A stretch of 64,000 bases of DNA from Microbulbifer elongatus (GCF_021165935.1 NZ_CP088953.1:620001-684000), one strand, 5' to 3'; shown: positions 43,974 to 52,667, numbered from the stretch's first letter. Made by a program: numbers and translations. The notes: generated by a model from the sequence alone, not told the origin.

Positions 43974-44384
43974 TCAGCTGTACTGCAGCCGATTGCTGAT
44001 GCCACTCAGAATCTGCATGGCATGTGCCGAATCACAATCACGCACCAGGACATGTTCATGACAGCGGGCGGATACCACGTTGACCGGGATACCCGCATCC
44101 GCCAGCTCTCGCAGGATGATGGCGGTCAGGCCCGGCACCTGTACACCCGCAGCGTAGTGCAGGGTAATCTGGCGGTAATCGTCTTCCACGGTGAGTTTTG
44201 CATTTTCAGCAATCTGGCGAGGCAGCAGTGCACAGATGCCTTCCCGCTCACGGAAAATGCACCGGCACTCAGGCAACAACTGCCGCAGCTGTTCTTCATC
44301 CAGGTTACACAGGCCCAGGCGCTCACGGTCCAGAATGGGGGTAAGGCGCATTAGCAGCTGATCGATTTTTACTTGGGCATTCAT
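43974..44384 (-). CDS. ACT-domain protein
   Basis: 136 residues. The C-terminal half fits the small ACT family: VPGLTAIILRELADAGIPVNVVSARCHEHVLV is the typical ligand-binding strand-helix. Stand-alone ACT proteins are expected to sense amino acids; the ligand is unknown. Its ATG overlaps the stop of the preceding secreted-protein gene (ATGA), pointing to coupled translation despite their apparently unrelated locations. Confidence 0.75.
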   Translation of the reverse strand: MNAQVKIDQLLMRLTPILDRERLGLCNLDEEQLRQLLPECRCIFREREGICALLPRQIAENAKLTVEDDYRQITLHYAAGVQVPGLTAIILRELADAGIPVNVVSARCHEHVLVRDCDSAHAMQILSGISNRLQYS

Positions 44385-45205
44385 CGGCGATCTCTCCTGG
44401 ATTGGTCTTTCACCCGCGCCTTGGCGCTGTTTCCGGGTTTTTGGTTTGGCAGTTTGCCCTTGGGTTTTTGCACCGCCGGGCCAAACTTTTCACCTTCAAA
44501 AGTGGGTTCCCCTTCCACCGGTGTGGTGTCCACCAGCTGCTCCCCCTGCTGCTCTTCCTGCTCCCAGCGATCCAGAGCCATATCGATATCGTTTTCGATA
44601 TCCATGCGCGGGAAGGTGGGACAGGGTGCGTCTTTTTCCGGGTTGTGCCAGCCAGACAGCGGCGCCACAAATACCACCAGGGACTTGTGCAGATAGTTGC
44701 GGCCGATACTCGCTTCGGTCCAGGTGGTCTGCCAGGCGTACTTGCCCTTTACCGCGTAATCACTTTCGTAGGATTTGAGAGTGAGAAAATACGGATACAG
44801 GCGGCCGCCGCGGCACACGATGCGGCGCTCGGTCTTGATATTGGCCATCTGCGTGAAGGGGTCGAAGTACCAGGTTATGTCGTAACCGTAGGAGAACTTC
44901 ATCTTGTCGCCGCGGCGACTGAAAGCATAGGAGCGGCCGGTGCCGTCCTTGTTGAGGCTCCACACATGCTGGGCCTCTCCGTCCCGGGAAATCAGCCAGT
45001 TGCCCACCCACTGATCCGCTTCAAGACGGGAATCCACATCCCAGCCGGGGTACTGACCATCTTCCGCGGATTCGGGCTCCGATTCCCTGGCTGCGGATTC
45101 GCTTTCCTCGTCAGCGGCGATGGTTACCGGTGCCAGAACCATAGCGGCCAGTAACAGAGTGCTGTGACTGGCGGTGCGAAGTGTCTGAATAAAGCGTGGC
45201 TGCAT
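44381..45205 (-). CDS. Secreted protein of unknown family, paralogue A
   Basis: 274 residues from ATG 45205, with a signal peptide (TLLLAAMVLAPVTIA/AD) followed by an acidic stretch (EESESAARESEPESAEDG). The core domain (WVGNWLISRDGEAQHVW, DGTGRSYAFSRRGDK, ITWYF) has a beta-barrel-like strand pattern, and the tail is Lys/Pro-rich. The same core is present in the next gene upstream (45356-45901). Not a family I recognise; a lipocalin-like fold is conceivable. Overlaps the ACT gene by 4 bases. Confidence 0.65.
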   Translation of the reverse strand: MQPRFIQTLRTASHSTLLLAAMVLAPVTIAADEESESAARESEPESAEDGQYPGWDVDSRLEADQWVGNWLISRDGEAQHVWSLNKDGTGRSYAFSRRGDKMKFSYGYDITWYFDPFTQMANIKTERRIVCRGGRLYPYFLTLKSYESDYAVKGKYAWQTTWTEASIGRNYLHKSLVVFVAPLSGWHNPEKDAPCPTFPRMDIENDIDMALDRWEQEEQQGEQLVDTTPVEGEPTFEGEKFGPAVQKPKGKLPNQKPGNSAKARVKDQSRRDRR

Positions 45206-45355
45206 GACTGCCGAACTCCACTTGCGCTTTATTCGTCCCTGAGAAAGTTGCCGTTGCCGCTGACCGGCGCCGGTGCCATCCTGCACCGACGCGGGCCCCG
45301 ATACTGCTACCTGTGCCGACATGGGCCGGGGCCAAGGCTTGACTGGGCCCAACCC

Positions 45356-45901
45356 TCAGTTCCCCGCGGAAGCGGTTTGCTGGGATTCACTGCGGTCGCG
45401 CTGGTACAGATTCGGGCACTCGGCACCGTGATTGGGGGTTTCCCAGTCCGCCAGACGGCGTTGGAAGGCCAGAATGCCGCCGTTGTGCTGGCGCCAGTGA
45501 CGGCCGTCGATCACGTTGAAGTCTAGGGTGACGGGGCTCCAACCGGTAAACTGCGCGTACACCATGCCGCTGTTGCAGTGCAGGGTGCCACCGGTACGAA
45601 TCCGCACGGTATCTCCCTCAAACCGCCAGGAAATGGCGAATCCATGGGTGAGCTGGCCGTCTTTACGGAAACCGTGGGCATACCCGGTGCCGTCGGCCTT
45701 GAGCTGCCACACGAGCTGTTCATCCCCCTGCCCAACCACCAGCCAGTTGCCCACCCAGCTTTTGGCGGCGGCCTGATCCGGGGTGTGCTCCTGCGCTTCG
45801 GCGAAGGTGGGGAGGATTAGAAAGACTGCAAATGTGAGGGCGTAAGCCTGCAGCAGGGAGTGGAGGACGGGACGGAAGGACAACTGACGCAACAACTTCA
45901 T
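45356..45901 (-). CDS. Secreted protein of unknown family, paralogue B
   Basis: 181 residues; signal peptide (ALTFAVFLILPTFAEA/QE). Core SWVGNWLVVGQGDEQLVW, KADGTGYAHGFRKDGQ, FAISWRFEGD aligns with paralogue A, and both keep one cysteine in a C-terminal PC/ECPNL-type motif (AECPNL versus APCPTF). It lacks A's acidic insert and basic tail. Tandem duplication is the simplest explanation. Function unknown; located in the periplasm by its signal. Confidence 0.65.
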   Translation of the reverse strand: MKLLRQLSFRPVLHSLLQAYALTFAVFLILPTFAEAQEHTPDQAAAKSWVGNWLVVGQGDEQLVWQLKADGTGYAHGFRKDGQLTHGFAISWRFEGDTVRIRTGGTLHCNSGMVYAQFTGWSPVTLDFNVIDGRHWRQHNGGILAFQRRLADWETPNHGAECPNLYQRDRSESQQTASAGN

Positions 45902-46067
45902 GCGGCACTCTTCTCTGTTGGATTCAACGACTGGCGGTTATTTGATCAACCTAAATAAAAGCCTAGTCGTAAATCTCAACTGTGGCAGCAGAAGCGACAA
46001 TTTTCTTTGATTTCGCGCCACGCGACGCTATTGATCCGTTTTTTCCAGTGGCTGCGCTACAGGGTAG

Positions 46068-47297
46068 TTACCTGGTCCGCCGTCGGCGCAGCCCGAACCA
46101 CAACAGGGCGCCCACCGCGAGAGCGGCGAGAAACAGCAGCGCTGCCCAGCCGTAAATGGCACCCCCGCCGGTCGGCTGCAGCAGTTCGCGAGCCTTCACC
46201 ACATTTCCCAGCAGTCGTTGGAATTTCTCGATCACTTCGTTGGACGGTGCCCGCTGCAGAATCGCGTCCCGCAGCCCCTGCCACTGTTGATCGAGCTGGG
46301 TGGCAAGTGCGGGATTACGCGCCGCCAGTTGCGCGCGCGCGGGCTGATAACCGGTGCGCAGAGCAAGCATGATCTGGTGATAGGCACTGGCGGCATCGCC
46401 GCTGCGATAGGTGGACTGGGCGAGATACAGCAAGCCGGCGGCGCGTGCCAGGGGATGCTGCAGCGCGCGAGTTTCAACCGGGTGCGCACGCCACCACATC
46501 AGGGATTCCCGGGCCTCCTGTGGAAGTGTGGCCGGGCGCAATACCGCGATACCCGGTAGTCCCACCAGGGCGGGATAGCGCTTGGCGAGCTTTGGGGCCG
46601 GCGCCAGCTGCGGCGCACTGAACGAGGCCACCTTCACCGCAAGCGCCCAGCGCTGCCGGCTGCTGAGATCCCCGTCTACCGCCTGGTCATGGGCATCATT
46701 GCGGGTGGGTTCCAGCACATTGTAGAAATCGTAAAGACTCAGGTTCGCCATCCGTGCCGGATCGTTCAATGCCCGCTCGGGCTGGTCGGCGGCGCCGTCG
46801 ATACCATGACAATGCTGACACCGGTCCTGATACAAGGCGCGGGCCTCACTGGCTGGTGGCAGGGATTCCGCCGGGGAACGCGGCAATTGATAGAGAGCAG
46901 CGAGACGGTCGGCAGCGGCGTTGGCCTGGCGGCGCACCGCCTCTGCGGACGCTTTGTCGGCGATGGCGCTGTTGAGGGACTGTAGCGACCCCAGCAACTG
47001 GGTACGGCCGGGCCTGTCCGGCAGCTGCTCCACCAGGCCACTGGCAAATTCGGTATTGTCCCGCGTCTGCCGGTAGAGGCTCCGGTCGGCGACCGCCCCT
47101 TCCTGAACCGCCTCCGGATAATCCACCGCCACAAAGGACAGCAGGCTGACCGCACGGGCGGCGATATCCTGCTGCTCACGGTCGGCGCTGTCCGATGTCT
47201 GCGCCGCGTTCAGCCCGGCCCACAGCAACAGGCACAGGCTGCATAGCCAGGACGCAATCTGCGGAGAACACGGTGGCAGCGGGCGAGTCTGGAGCAT
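46068..47297 (-). CDS. Membrane-anchored cytochrome c protein like the N-terminal half of cyt c/FTR1 permeases
   Basis: 409 residues: signal peptide (to about 33), a helical domain (SLLSFVAVDYPEAVQEG), one heme c site CQHCH near residue 162, a second helical domain (AYHQIMLALRTGY to ELLQPTGG, about 300-380) and one C-terminal transmembrane helix ending in an Arg-rich stop (GLRRRRTR). The order of domains matches the soluble part of proteobacterial cytochrome c/FTR1 iron permeases, but the permease itself, with its RExxE motifs, is absent. Role in periplasmic electron transfer or iron handling is inferred. Confidence 0.65.
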   Translation of the reverse strand: MLQTRPLPPCSPQIASWLCSLCLLLWAGLNAAQTSDSADREQQDIAARAVSLLSFVAVDYPEAVQEGAVADRSLYRQTRDNTEFASGLVEQLPDRPGRTQLLGSLQSLNSAIADKASAEAVRRQANAAADRLAALYQLPRSPAESLPPASEARALYQDRCQHCHGIDGAADQPERALNDPARMANLSLYDFYNVLEPTRNDAHDQAVDGDLSSRQRWALAVKVASFSAPQLAPAPKLAKRYPALVGLPGIAVLRPATLPQEARESLMWWRAHPVETRALQHPLARAAGLLYLAQSTYRSGDAASAYHQIMLALRTGYQPARAQLAARNPALATQLDQQWQGLRDAILQRAPSNEVIEKFQRLLGNVVKARELLQPTGGGAIYGWAALLFLAALAVGALLWFGLRRRRTR

Positions 47298-47404
47298 TGT
47301 GATTCTGTTGGTCTTAATAGCGACACCCGTTTTCAGCCTAGCAGTGCTGGCCGCGGCAGGGGCGCACAGTCAGCCGGGTGGCATGGGATACCGGTCACCC
47401 GGCC

Positions 47405-47434
47405 ACAAAAAACCCCGCGGCTGCGGGGTTTTCG
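47405..47434. terminator. Bidirectional intrinsic terminator after dsbA
   Basis: CCCCGC (47413-47418), loop GGCT, GCGGGG (47423-47428), flanked by an A run on the left and TTTT on the right. It ends the dsbA transcript. Confidence 0.85.
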
Positions 47435-47451
47435 GTGGGCGGTGCGGGCGA

Positions 47452-48129
47452 TCAGCCTTTTTCGCTGCGCTCTTTCTCCACCAGGAAGTCCACCACGTCC
47501 AGCATCATCTGCTGTCCGTTGGATTTGCCCTTGAAGCCCGGCAGCGAGGTGCTGACACGGTATTTGCCAGCGACAACCATTTCCGGTGTTCCGCTCAGTT
47601 TATACGCGCGCTGCTTGGCCTGGCCCTGCTTCACCTTGCTGTTGATGGCGAAGCTGTTCATCAGCTTGACCGCTTTTTCGCCATCGGCACCGGCTTCACT
47701 GAAGATCTCGGCAATGGCCGCATCATCCGGCTTCCACTCGCGACCATCGCGGTTGGCGAACATTTTGCGCTGCTGGGCGATGGCGCCAAAGATGGGGGCG
47801 TGTACCTGGTCCAGAACACCCATGGCATCGGCGACGTAGAACATGCGCGCATGCACTTCCATGACCGGCTGCCAGATTGCTGGAATCTTCTTCAGCGTCA
47901 CGTCGGCGGGCATGGTTTTCTGCCACTTTTTCAGCGGTGTCTCGAAGTGATAGCAGTGGCCACAGCCGTACCAGAACAGCTCGGTGACCTCGATTTTGCT
48001 GTCGTCATCCTGGGCGACGGCCTGGGGCAGCACTTCGTAATGCTGGCCAGCCTTGAATTTGCCCGGGGCTTCCTGAGCACAGGCGGCGAGGCTCAACAGC
48101 ATGGTAAATAGTGCGACGACGGCTCTCAT
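47452..48129 (-). CDS. dsbA: Periplasmic thiol:disulfide interchange protein DsbA
   Basis: 225 residues. Signal peptide (VVALFTMLLSLAACA/QE, which could also be read as a lipobox). Thioredoxin fold with active site CGHC in ELFWYGCGHCYHFE and the cis-Pro loop SGTPEMVVAG. CGHC rather than CPHC is the form seen in Pseudomonas-type DsbA1. It lies downstream of cytochrome c4 as in pseudomonads, but an IS element now sits between the two. Confidence 0.9.
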   Translation of the reverse strand: MRAVVALFTMLLSLAACAQEAPGKFKAGQHYEVLPQAVAQDDDSKIEVTELFWYGCGHCYHFETPLKKWQKTMPADVTLKKIPAIWQPVMEVHARMFYVADAMGVLDQVHAPIFGAIAQQRKMFANRDGREWKPDDAAIAEIFSEAGADGEKAVKLMNSFAINSKVKQGQAKQRAYKLSGTPEMVVAGKYRVSTSLPGFKGKSNGQQMMLDVVDFLVEKERSEKG

Positions 48130-48276
48130 AGGTACTTACTCCAAACTTTTATTCTGGGTGACGGACAACGCTTGGCCAGAGGATACTCCGCTGTAACTGT
48201 CGCCCGGCTGAATATAGACCGCGAAGATTATTGAAGTTCCCACCGCCCGGTGCAACCCGCGCACGGTGGCCAGAAA

Positions 48277-48298
48277 CAAAAAGACCGGTCAGTGACCG
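48277..48298. terminator. Left half of an IS-disrupted intrinsic terminator
   Basis: An A-rich run followed by GACCGGTCAGTGACCG. Joined to the matching right half at 49721-49742, it rebuilds a near-perfect hairpin whose arms are AAAAAGACCGGT and ACCGGTCTTTTT with loop CAGTG. This would be a bidirectional terminator downstream of cytochrome c4. Confidence 0.75.
48286..48298. repeat. 13-bp target site duplication, left copy
   Basis: CGGTCAGTGACCG, identical to 49721-49733 on the other side of the IS element. Because the target is palindromic, the exact TSD/IR boundary could be shifted by a few bases. Confidence 0.8.
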
Positions 48299-48307
48299 TA
48301 ATGCTGT

Positions 48308-49639
48308 TCACTTAAGCGGAGCAGCACGACGATTCACCGGATAGCGGGTTTTGCTGATCTTTACCGTCCTCGGCCTAGAAGGCCGAGGACGGTCCTCTAA
48401 AAACAGGTTCCCAATCCCCGCCCTAAGCTCCGATAAGCGCGCTCCAGTCCTTGATAATGGCTGAGCCGCGGCCATGACAATCAGCTGCGCAGCAATATAC
48501 TGGCATGCGAACTTAAAGCGTATCCTGGCTGGGTTTCCCCCGTGAGCGACCGCTGCCTGGCTTGCCTCTCGACGTATCACGTTGTACGCCAACAGTAGCC
48601 CCCACACTTCCTGATAAACCAGTTCCACGGTCTTGCTACGTAGGGTGACGGCGTTGTGCTGCATGGAACTTTTGATGTCACGGAAGCCGATTTCGATTTC
48701 CCAGCGCTCTTGGTAGAGCCTCGCAACGGCTTTAGTGCCATAAGTATCTGCCGGTAGCGAGGTAAATACCGTTTTGTTTTTGCCATTATGCTTGTAGCTC
48801 ACTGCTCGAACTTCCCAGTACTCGGGAAGGGCCGGATTGCGCTTCCGAGCCTGGGGGGAGACCTTCATTCGCAGTAGTCGATCATTTTTGTTGTAGACCT
48901 CCACTGTCTCACTGACCAGGCCTTTGCGCTCGGGGATCAGCCAGTGGCGTTGCGTGTTCTGATCCGCCCACCGCAGCAAAAGGTCTGCACTCCAAAAACC
49001 CTTATCAAACAGGGTTACGGAGGCTTCCGGCACCTGATTCATAAACTCATCGGCCAGGCGTATTTCGCTGCGTCGGTAAGGGCTTAGCTCTGCATTCAGA
49101 AGTACATGTGAACGTACGTTCATTAGAGCAACCAGGCGCATAAGAGGGTACGGAGTTTGCCGGTTTGTGCTCGTGTTACCGGAGCCAAAATGATCTCGCA
49201 GCTCAGGAGTATCTTGAGTGCGCAACAGCGCGCCATCGACAGCGAGAACTTGCAATCCTCGCCATTCATCTTCGGGGTAACGCTCATGTCCCCAGTGCAC
49301 CCCGGTACGTTGAAATAGCCACTGAACGGGGTTAGCACCAAGACGCTGTCGCGCCTTTGATACCCCGCTTGGCGCCAACAGGCTATCGTTCGCGAGCCCC
49401 TGAGCACAGATATTGAGCCTGCGGGCAACTTCTGAGACCGGTTCATTCCTGAACAGGGCCATGCCCAGCACGAGCCAGAGTACCTGATCGGCGGGAAGTC
49501 GACGGCGGCGAATAGTGGCTTGCGAGGATAACTGCAGAGCGGAATCCACCCATTCAACGGGAATGTTCTGGGTGAAGGTACTCAGGTCACAGAAGGACTG
49601 GAGGGCATCAATATCGAAGAGAGACTGCTGAAGAGACAC
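48308..49639 (-). CDS. IS4-family transposase
   Basis: 443 residues with DDE residues: VDGALLRTQD (first Asp), VTLFDKGFWSADLL (second Asp) and the IS4 signature Y-(2)-R-(3)-E-(6)-K seen as YQERWEIEIGFRDIK. N-terminal helical DNA-binding region (about 20-110) with the transposase-IS4 N-terminal pattern. It starts at GTG 49639, just after a hairpin, and its stop TGA lies within the left terminal repeat. No frameshift or stop interrupts it. Confidence 0.93.
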   Translation of the reverse strand: MSLQQSLFDIDALQSFCDLSTFTQNIPVEWVDSALQLSSQATIRRRRLPADQVLWLVLGMALFRNEPVSEVARRLNICAQGLANDSLLAPSGVSKARQRLGANPVQWLFQRTGVHWGHERYPEDEWRGLQVLAVDGALLRTQDTPELRDHFGSGNTSTNRQTPYPLMRLVALMNVRSHVLLNAELSPYRRSEIRLADEFMNQVPEASVTLFDKGFWSADLLLRWADQNTQRHWLIPERKGLVSETVEVYNKNDRLLRMKVSPQARKRNPALPEYWEVRAVSYKHNGKNKTVFTSLPADTYGTKAVARLYQERWEIEIGFRDIKSSMQHNAVTLRSKTVELVYQEVWGLLLAYNVIRREASQAAVAHGGNPARIRFKFACQYIAAQLIVMAAAQPLSRTGARLSELRAGIGNLFLEDRPRPSRPRTVKISKTRYPVNRRAAPLK

Positions 49640-49645
49640 AAAAAA

Positions 49646-49677
49646 ATCCGGTTTCCTGATCTGGAAACCGGATTTTC
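49646..49677 (-). promoter_or_regulatory. Hairpin guarding the transposase start
   Basis: AATCCGGTTTCC pairs with GGAAACCGGATT across TGATCT, directly between the right end of the IS and the transposase GTG. Read toward the transposase it ends in a T run, so it would stop transcripts entering from outside; its arm also holds the only AGGAAA ribosome-site candidate. Similar read-through protection is known in IS10 and IS50. Confidence 0.6.
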
Positions 49678-49720
49678 CGGGGCCCCACCTTAGGCTGCAA
49701 TGCTTAAGTGAACAGCATTA

Positions 49721-49742
49721 CGGTCAGTGACCGGTCTTTTTG
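49721..49742. terminator. Right half of the IS-disrupted terminator (with TSD right copy 49721-49733)
   Basis: CGGTCAGTGACCG followed by GTC and a T5 run. With the retained duplication, this side alone still contains a partial hairpin (CGGTCA/TGACCG) plus T tract. Confidence 0.7.
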
Positions 49743-49784
49743 TCGGATAGCGCACATGCTGAGGCTTATCTGATCGCGTGGTGG

Positions 49785-50435
49785 TTATTCGGTCAGGCCT
49801 GCCACGTAGTTCGCTACCGCCTTGATTTCGGCGTCCGACAGCTGGCGAGCCACGGTGCGCATGGTGCGGGCGTCGCCATCGTTGGCGCGGGTACCCTCGC
49901 GGAAAGCCTTCAGCTGCTTTTCCACATACTCGGCATACTGCCCGGAAAGGCGCGGATAGCCGGCGGGCGCATTGCCCTGCCCGGTCGGGGAGTGACAGCC
50001 CATACAGGCCGCCACACCGGTGTCGGCATTACCCGCGCGGAAAATTTTACGACCCAGCTCCAGCGCATTCACGGTGTCGCCGTTGTTCAGCATGACGGTG
50101 AACTTCTCGGATCCAGAGATCTGGATGTTCTGGGAGGCGAAGTAGGCAGCTACGTCGGCCATATCCTGATCGTTCAGGTTGTCCAGCATACCGGTCATTT
50201 CCGGTACCTTGCGGGTGCCTTCCTTGATGTCGTGCATCTGCTTGAGCAGATATTTCTCACCGAGACCGGCAATCTTCGGAAAGGTCGGCGCCGGGCTGTT
50301 GCCGTCAACACCGTGACAGGCTACACATGCCGCAGCCTTGGCCTGTCCCGCACTGGCGTCACCGGCAGCGTGTCCCACCTGGGCGAAAGCTACCATCCCC
50401 AAAGCCAGAGCGGCCTTCTTTATAATGCTGTTCAT
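49785..50435 (-). CDS. Diheme cytochrome c4
   Basis: 216 residues: signal peptide (LALGMVAFAQVGHA/AG) and two cytochrome c domains with heme sites CVACH and CMGCH. Axial Met candidates are in the segments after each (VPEMTGM, ARTMRTVA). Cytochrome c4 is a periplasmic, membrane-associated electron carrier feeding cytochrome c oxidases. It is divergent from engB; the dsbA-c4-engB-polA order is shared with pseudomonads. Confidence 0.92.
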   Translation of the reverse strand: MNSIIKKAALALGMVAFAQVGHAAGDASAGQAKAAACVACHGVDGNSPAPTFPKIAGLGEKYLLKQMHDIKEGTRKVPEMTGMLDNLNDQDMADVAAYFASQNIQISGSEKFTVMLNNGDTVNALELGRKIFRAGNADTGVAACMGCHSPTGQGNAPAGYPRLSGQYAEYVEKQLKAFREGTRANDGDARTMRTVARQLSDAEIKAVANYVAGLTE

Positions 50436-50571
50436 ACGTCGTCCTGTTGCGCGCTGAAGTTTTGCATTCGATCTTCGCTGTCGACGGCAACCATACGCCG
50501 GGCAGCCATCAGCGACGATAAAACCGCGGCATTATATACTTGCGCGCCATCTGAGTGTACCGGGAAGGCCC

Positions 50572-51246
50572 ATGTCCGAATCCAATGTAGAACGAATCAA
50601 TTTCCGCCGCGCGGAATTCCTCACCAGCGCGCCGACCCTGGCGGAGTGCCCGGAGGATTCCGGCGCCGAAGTCGCCTTCGCGGGCCGCTCCAATGCAGGA
50701 AAGTCCAGTGCCATCAATGCGTTGACCGACAACAGCAAGCTGGCGCGCACCTCCAAAACCCCCGGGCGTACGCAGCTGATCAACTTCTTCCGCCTGAATG
50801 AGCAGCAACGGCTGGTGGATCTGCCCGGTTACGGCTACGCCAAGGTGGCGCGCTCGATGAAGGACGAGTGGCAACGCCATCTGGCCTTTTACCTGGAACA
50901 GCGCCACTGCCTCAAGGGGCTGGTACTGCTGATGGACATCCGCCAGCCGCTCAAGGAGTTCGATCTGCAGATGTTGAGCTGGGCCACCACTTCGGGTCTG
51001 CCCACACACATTCTGCTCACCAAGGCGGACAAGCTGAAAAATGGCCCTGCTAACAACGCGCGCTTTGCGGTGGAGAAAGAACTGAAGGCGCTGGAACTGG
51101 ACCGCAATGTCACGGTACAGATTTTTTCTGCGCCCAAACGCAAGGGGCTGGACAAGCTGGAGCGCCAGCTGAACCAGTGGCTGTCACTGGCGCCGACACC
51201 GGCTGCCGACGGCGCTCCGGAAAGCGATGAAGGTGGCGAACACTGA
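50572..51246 (+). CDS. engB: Ribosome biogenesis GTPase EngB (YihA/YsxC)
   Basis: 224 residues; the circular order of G motifs of EngB: G1 [10 protein letters not shown]2 region SKTPGRTQ, G3 DLPGYG, G4 TKADK, G5 SAPKRKG (a change from the usual SA/SS-x-K-K). It helps assemble the 50S subunit and is usually essential. It lies on the opposite side of the non-coding block from polA, as in enterobacteria. Confidence 0.94.
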   Translation: MSESNVERINFRRAEFLTSAPTLAECPEDSGAEVAFAGRSNAGKSSAINALTDNSKLARTSKTPGRTQLINFFRLNEQQRLVDLPGYGYAKVARSMKDEWQRHLAFYLEQRHCLKGLVLLMDIRQPLKEFDLQMLSWATTSGLPTHILLTKADKLKNGPANNARFAVEKELKALELDRNVTVQIFSAPKRKGLDKLERQLNQWLSLAPTPAADGAPESDEGGEH

Positions 51247-51252
51247 CCCGCA

Positions 51253-51429
51253 TCAAACACCGCTGGAGGGCTGTTCACGCAGACTTTCGAGCAGAATCCG
51301 CCGCAGCGTGCGGCGGGTGCTGGGGGAAAGTCCACGCAACTGTTCCGCGGTCAGCTGGCGGCGGGCAATCAGCGATACCAGAGTGCGCTGACTGATCTGA
51401 ACGGTTAAAAACGTTTCCGGACGGGCCAT
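51253..51429 (-). CDS. Small conserved-looking basic protein
   Basis: 58 residues from ATG 51429 (MARPETFLTVQISQRTLVSLIARRQLTAEQLRGL). It has a strand-helix-helix pattern, many Arg residues and a helix-turn-like LTAEQLRGLSPSTRRTLRRIL. It ends 6 bases from the engB stop on the opposite strand and follows the next gene by 10 bases. Family not recognised; a small nucleic-acid-binding protein is possible. Confidence 0.45.
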   Translation of the reverse strand: MARPETFLTVQISQRTLVSLIARRQLTAEQLRGLSPSTRRTLRRILLESLREQPSSGV

Positions 51430-51439
51430 GGGGGTACCT

Positions 51440-51931
51440 TCAGTGCAACCGCGGCGCCGCTGTGGCGGCACCGGCGGGGATTGGCAAACCACCGCTGCCC
51501 CTCACCCGCTCGGCCACCCCAGGGGGCAAATCTGTTGCGCCGGTGTACAGGGTGCGAATGCAGTCGGCGGTCAACTGGTAATTGGCCTTGTCCCCCAGTT
51601 CCCGAGCGAGACGCGAGCTGGATGTCACCAGAACATAGTTGGCGTACCCGCTTTCCCCGTGCTGACGGTAGGCCTCCATCAACTGACGCGCGCTGTCGGT
51701 AAAACGCACGGTCGCCACCGCGTATCCGGGGGTACGCTTCAGCAGCAGAAAATCTGCCAGCTCAAACGCACAGCCCAGAAACGGAATGGCCTGCCCATGT
51801 TTGCCCTCCTCGCATAACATAGCGCCGCGCTCGCTCCATTCCAGCCACGCCTGTTCTGCACGGCCGCTATCCTCCATCAACCACTGGCGGTGATTGGCAC
51901 ATAAAAATCGCAGGTTCACGAACTTCTCCAT
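51440..51931 (-). CDS. Uncharacterised cytoplasmic helical protein
   Basis: 163 residues from ATG 51931 (MEKFVNLRFLCANHRQWL); a longer ATG at 51943 adds four residues. The middle (WSERGAMLCEEGKHGQAIPFLGCAFELADFLL) resembles a TPR-like helical repeat. No signal peptide. Probably co-transcribed with the 58-residue gene. Resembles the small unknown genes found near engB in related gammaproteobacteria; no function is visible. Confidence 0.6.
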   Translation of the reverse strand: MEKFVNLRFLCANHRQWLMEDSGRAEQAWLEWSERGAMLCEEGKHGQAIPFLGCAFELADFLLLKRTPGYAVATVRFTDSARQLMEAYRQHGESGYANYVLVTSSSRLARELGDKANYQLTADCIRTLYTGATDLPPGVAERVRGSGGLPIPAGAATAAPRLH

Positions 51932-52296
51932 TGTCTTCCCCAAAGGCGCTGCCGCGGGGCACTGCCCGATGGCAATTCCGTATGCCCGGCTCCCCGGTAC
52001 AGAGCGGATCCGAACAATTAAAACATGCTAATGCGAAGCATTATCGTTTGCAATTGTCAGGATAGGTTCTTGCTGGCATTTCGGGTGATTTGCGCCGCCA
52101 GAAATCGTCTAGACTAAAAACATGCCGCTCATATTTCGCGCACACCGCAAGGTGAGAGAATGCGGAGGCGGTCTCACAGGATGTTTCTTGGGCTTCGCGT
52201 GAATGTGTTTTGGGGAAGCTTGTGGACAAGTCGCCCGGCGGGCGGCGCTATTACCTGGCATGTAGGCGGCGCCGGGTAAGTAAGAAAACCGCAGGC

Positions 52297-52410
52297 AAAA
52301 AAAAGCCGGCAGATTGCAGCTGCCGGCCAGGGGTCAGTGTCCTTGGGGATGGACACTGGGGAGCCGCGTCCAGGGGGACGGACGCGACCTTGGGTTCTCA
52401 CCCAAATTCC
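52297..52410 (-). ncRNA. Candidate small RNA 2: four hairpins ending in an intrinsic terminator
   Basis: Minus-strand order: hairpin TTGGGT-GAGA-ACCCAA (52405-52390); a 9-bp stem (52388-52363) with loop GTCCCCCT; an 8-bp stem (52358-52335) with loop ATCCCCAA; and a terminator stem GCCGGCAG/CTGCCGGC (52327-52305) followed by T8. The second stem has a G-U wobble on the minus strand but a C-A mismatch on the plus strand, supporting this strand. The two C-rich loops could pair with Shine-Dalgarno sequences. The 5' end is not located; no clear promoter was found. The upstream stretch to 52660 shows no gene. Confidence 0.6.
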
Positions 52411-52667
52411 ACTGCATCCGATGCGATTCCTTCAACACCAAATCCTTCAGTACAAAGACTAAGCTGGGGCACCAGGGTTCCCCACTTTTTTTCGCTGTTC
52501 GGATGCTGCAACTGTATCCCACCTATCCTGCCGTTGCGGGCAAAAAATTCCGGTTCTGAGACTTTATTCCCCGCAGCACATCAAAACTTTCCGCTTTCGC
52601 GCAATTTGTAGCCAGATTCCCCACGAAAAATTCCCGCCCTTGCCGCGGGAGCGTACAAATTTCGGGC

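Larger units (their letters stand above)
48299..49720 (-). mobile_element. Complete IS4-family insertion sequence, 1422 bp
   Basis: Perfect 18-bp terminal inverted repeats TAATGCTGTTCACTTAAG (48299-48316) and its complement (49703-49720), a single intact transposase gene on the minus strand, and a 13-bp target duplication. The intact ends and gene suggest a recent, possibly active copy. It sits in the loop of an intrinsic terminator, between cytochrome c4 and dsbA. Confidence 0.93.

Noticed and set aside
52335..52388. Plus-strand RNA with GGGG loops resembling Rsm/Csr sRNAs
   Set aside because: The plus strand has no T tract after the hairpins and one stem has a C-A mismatch; the minus strand has a wobble pair and T8.
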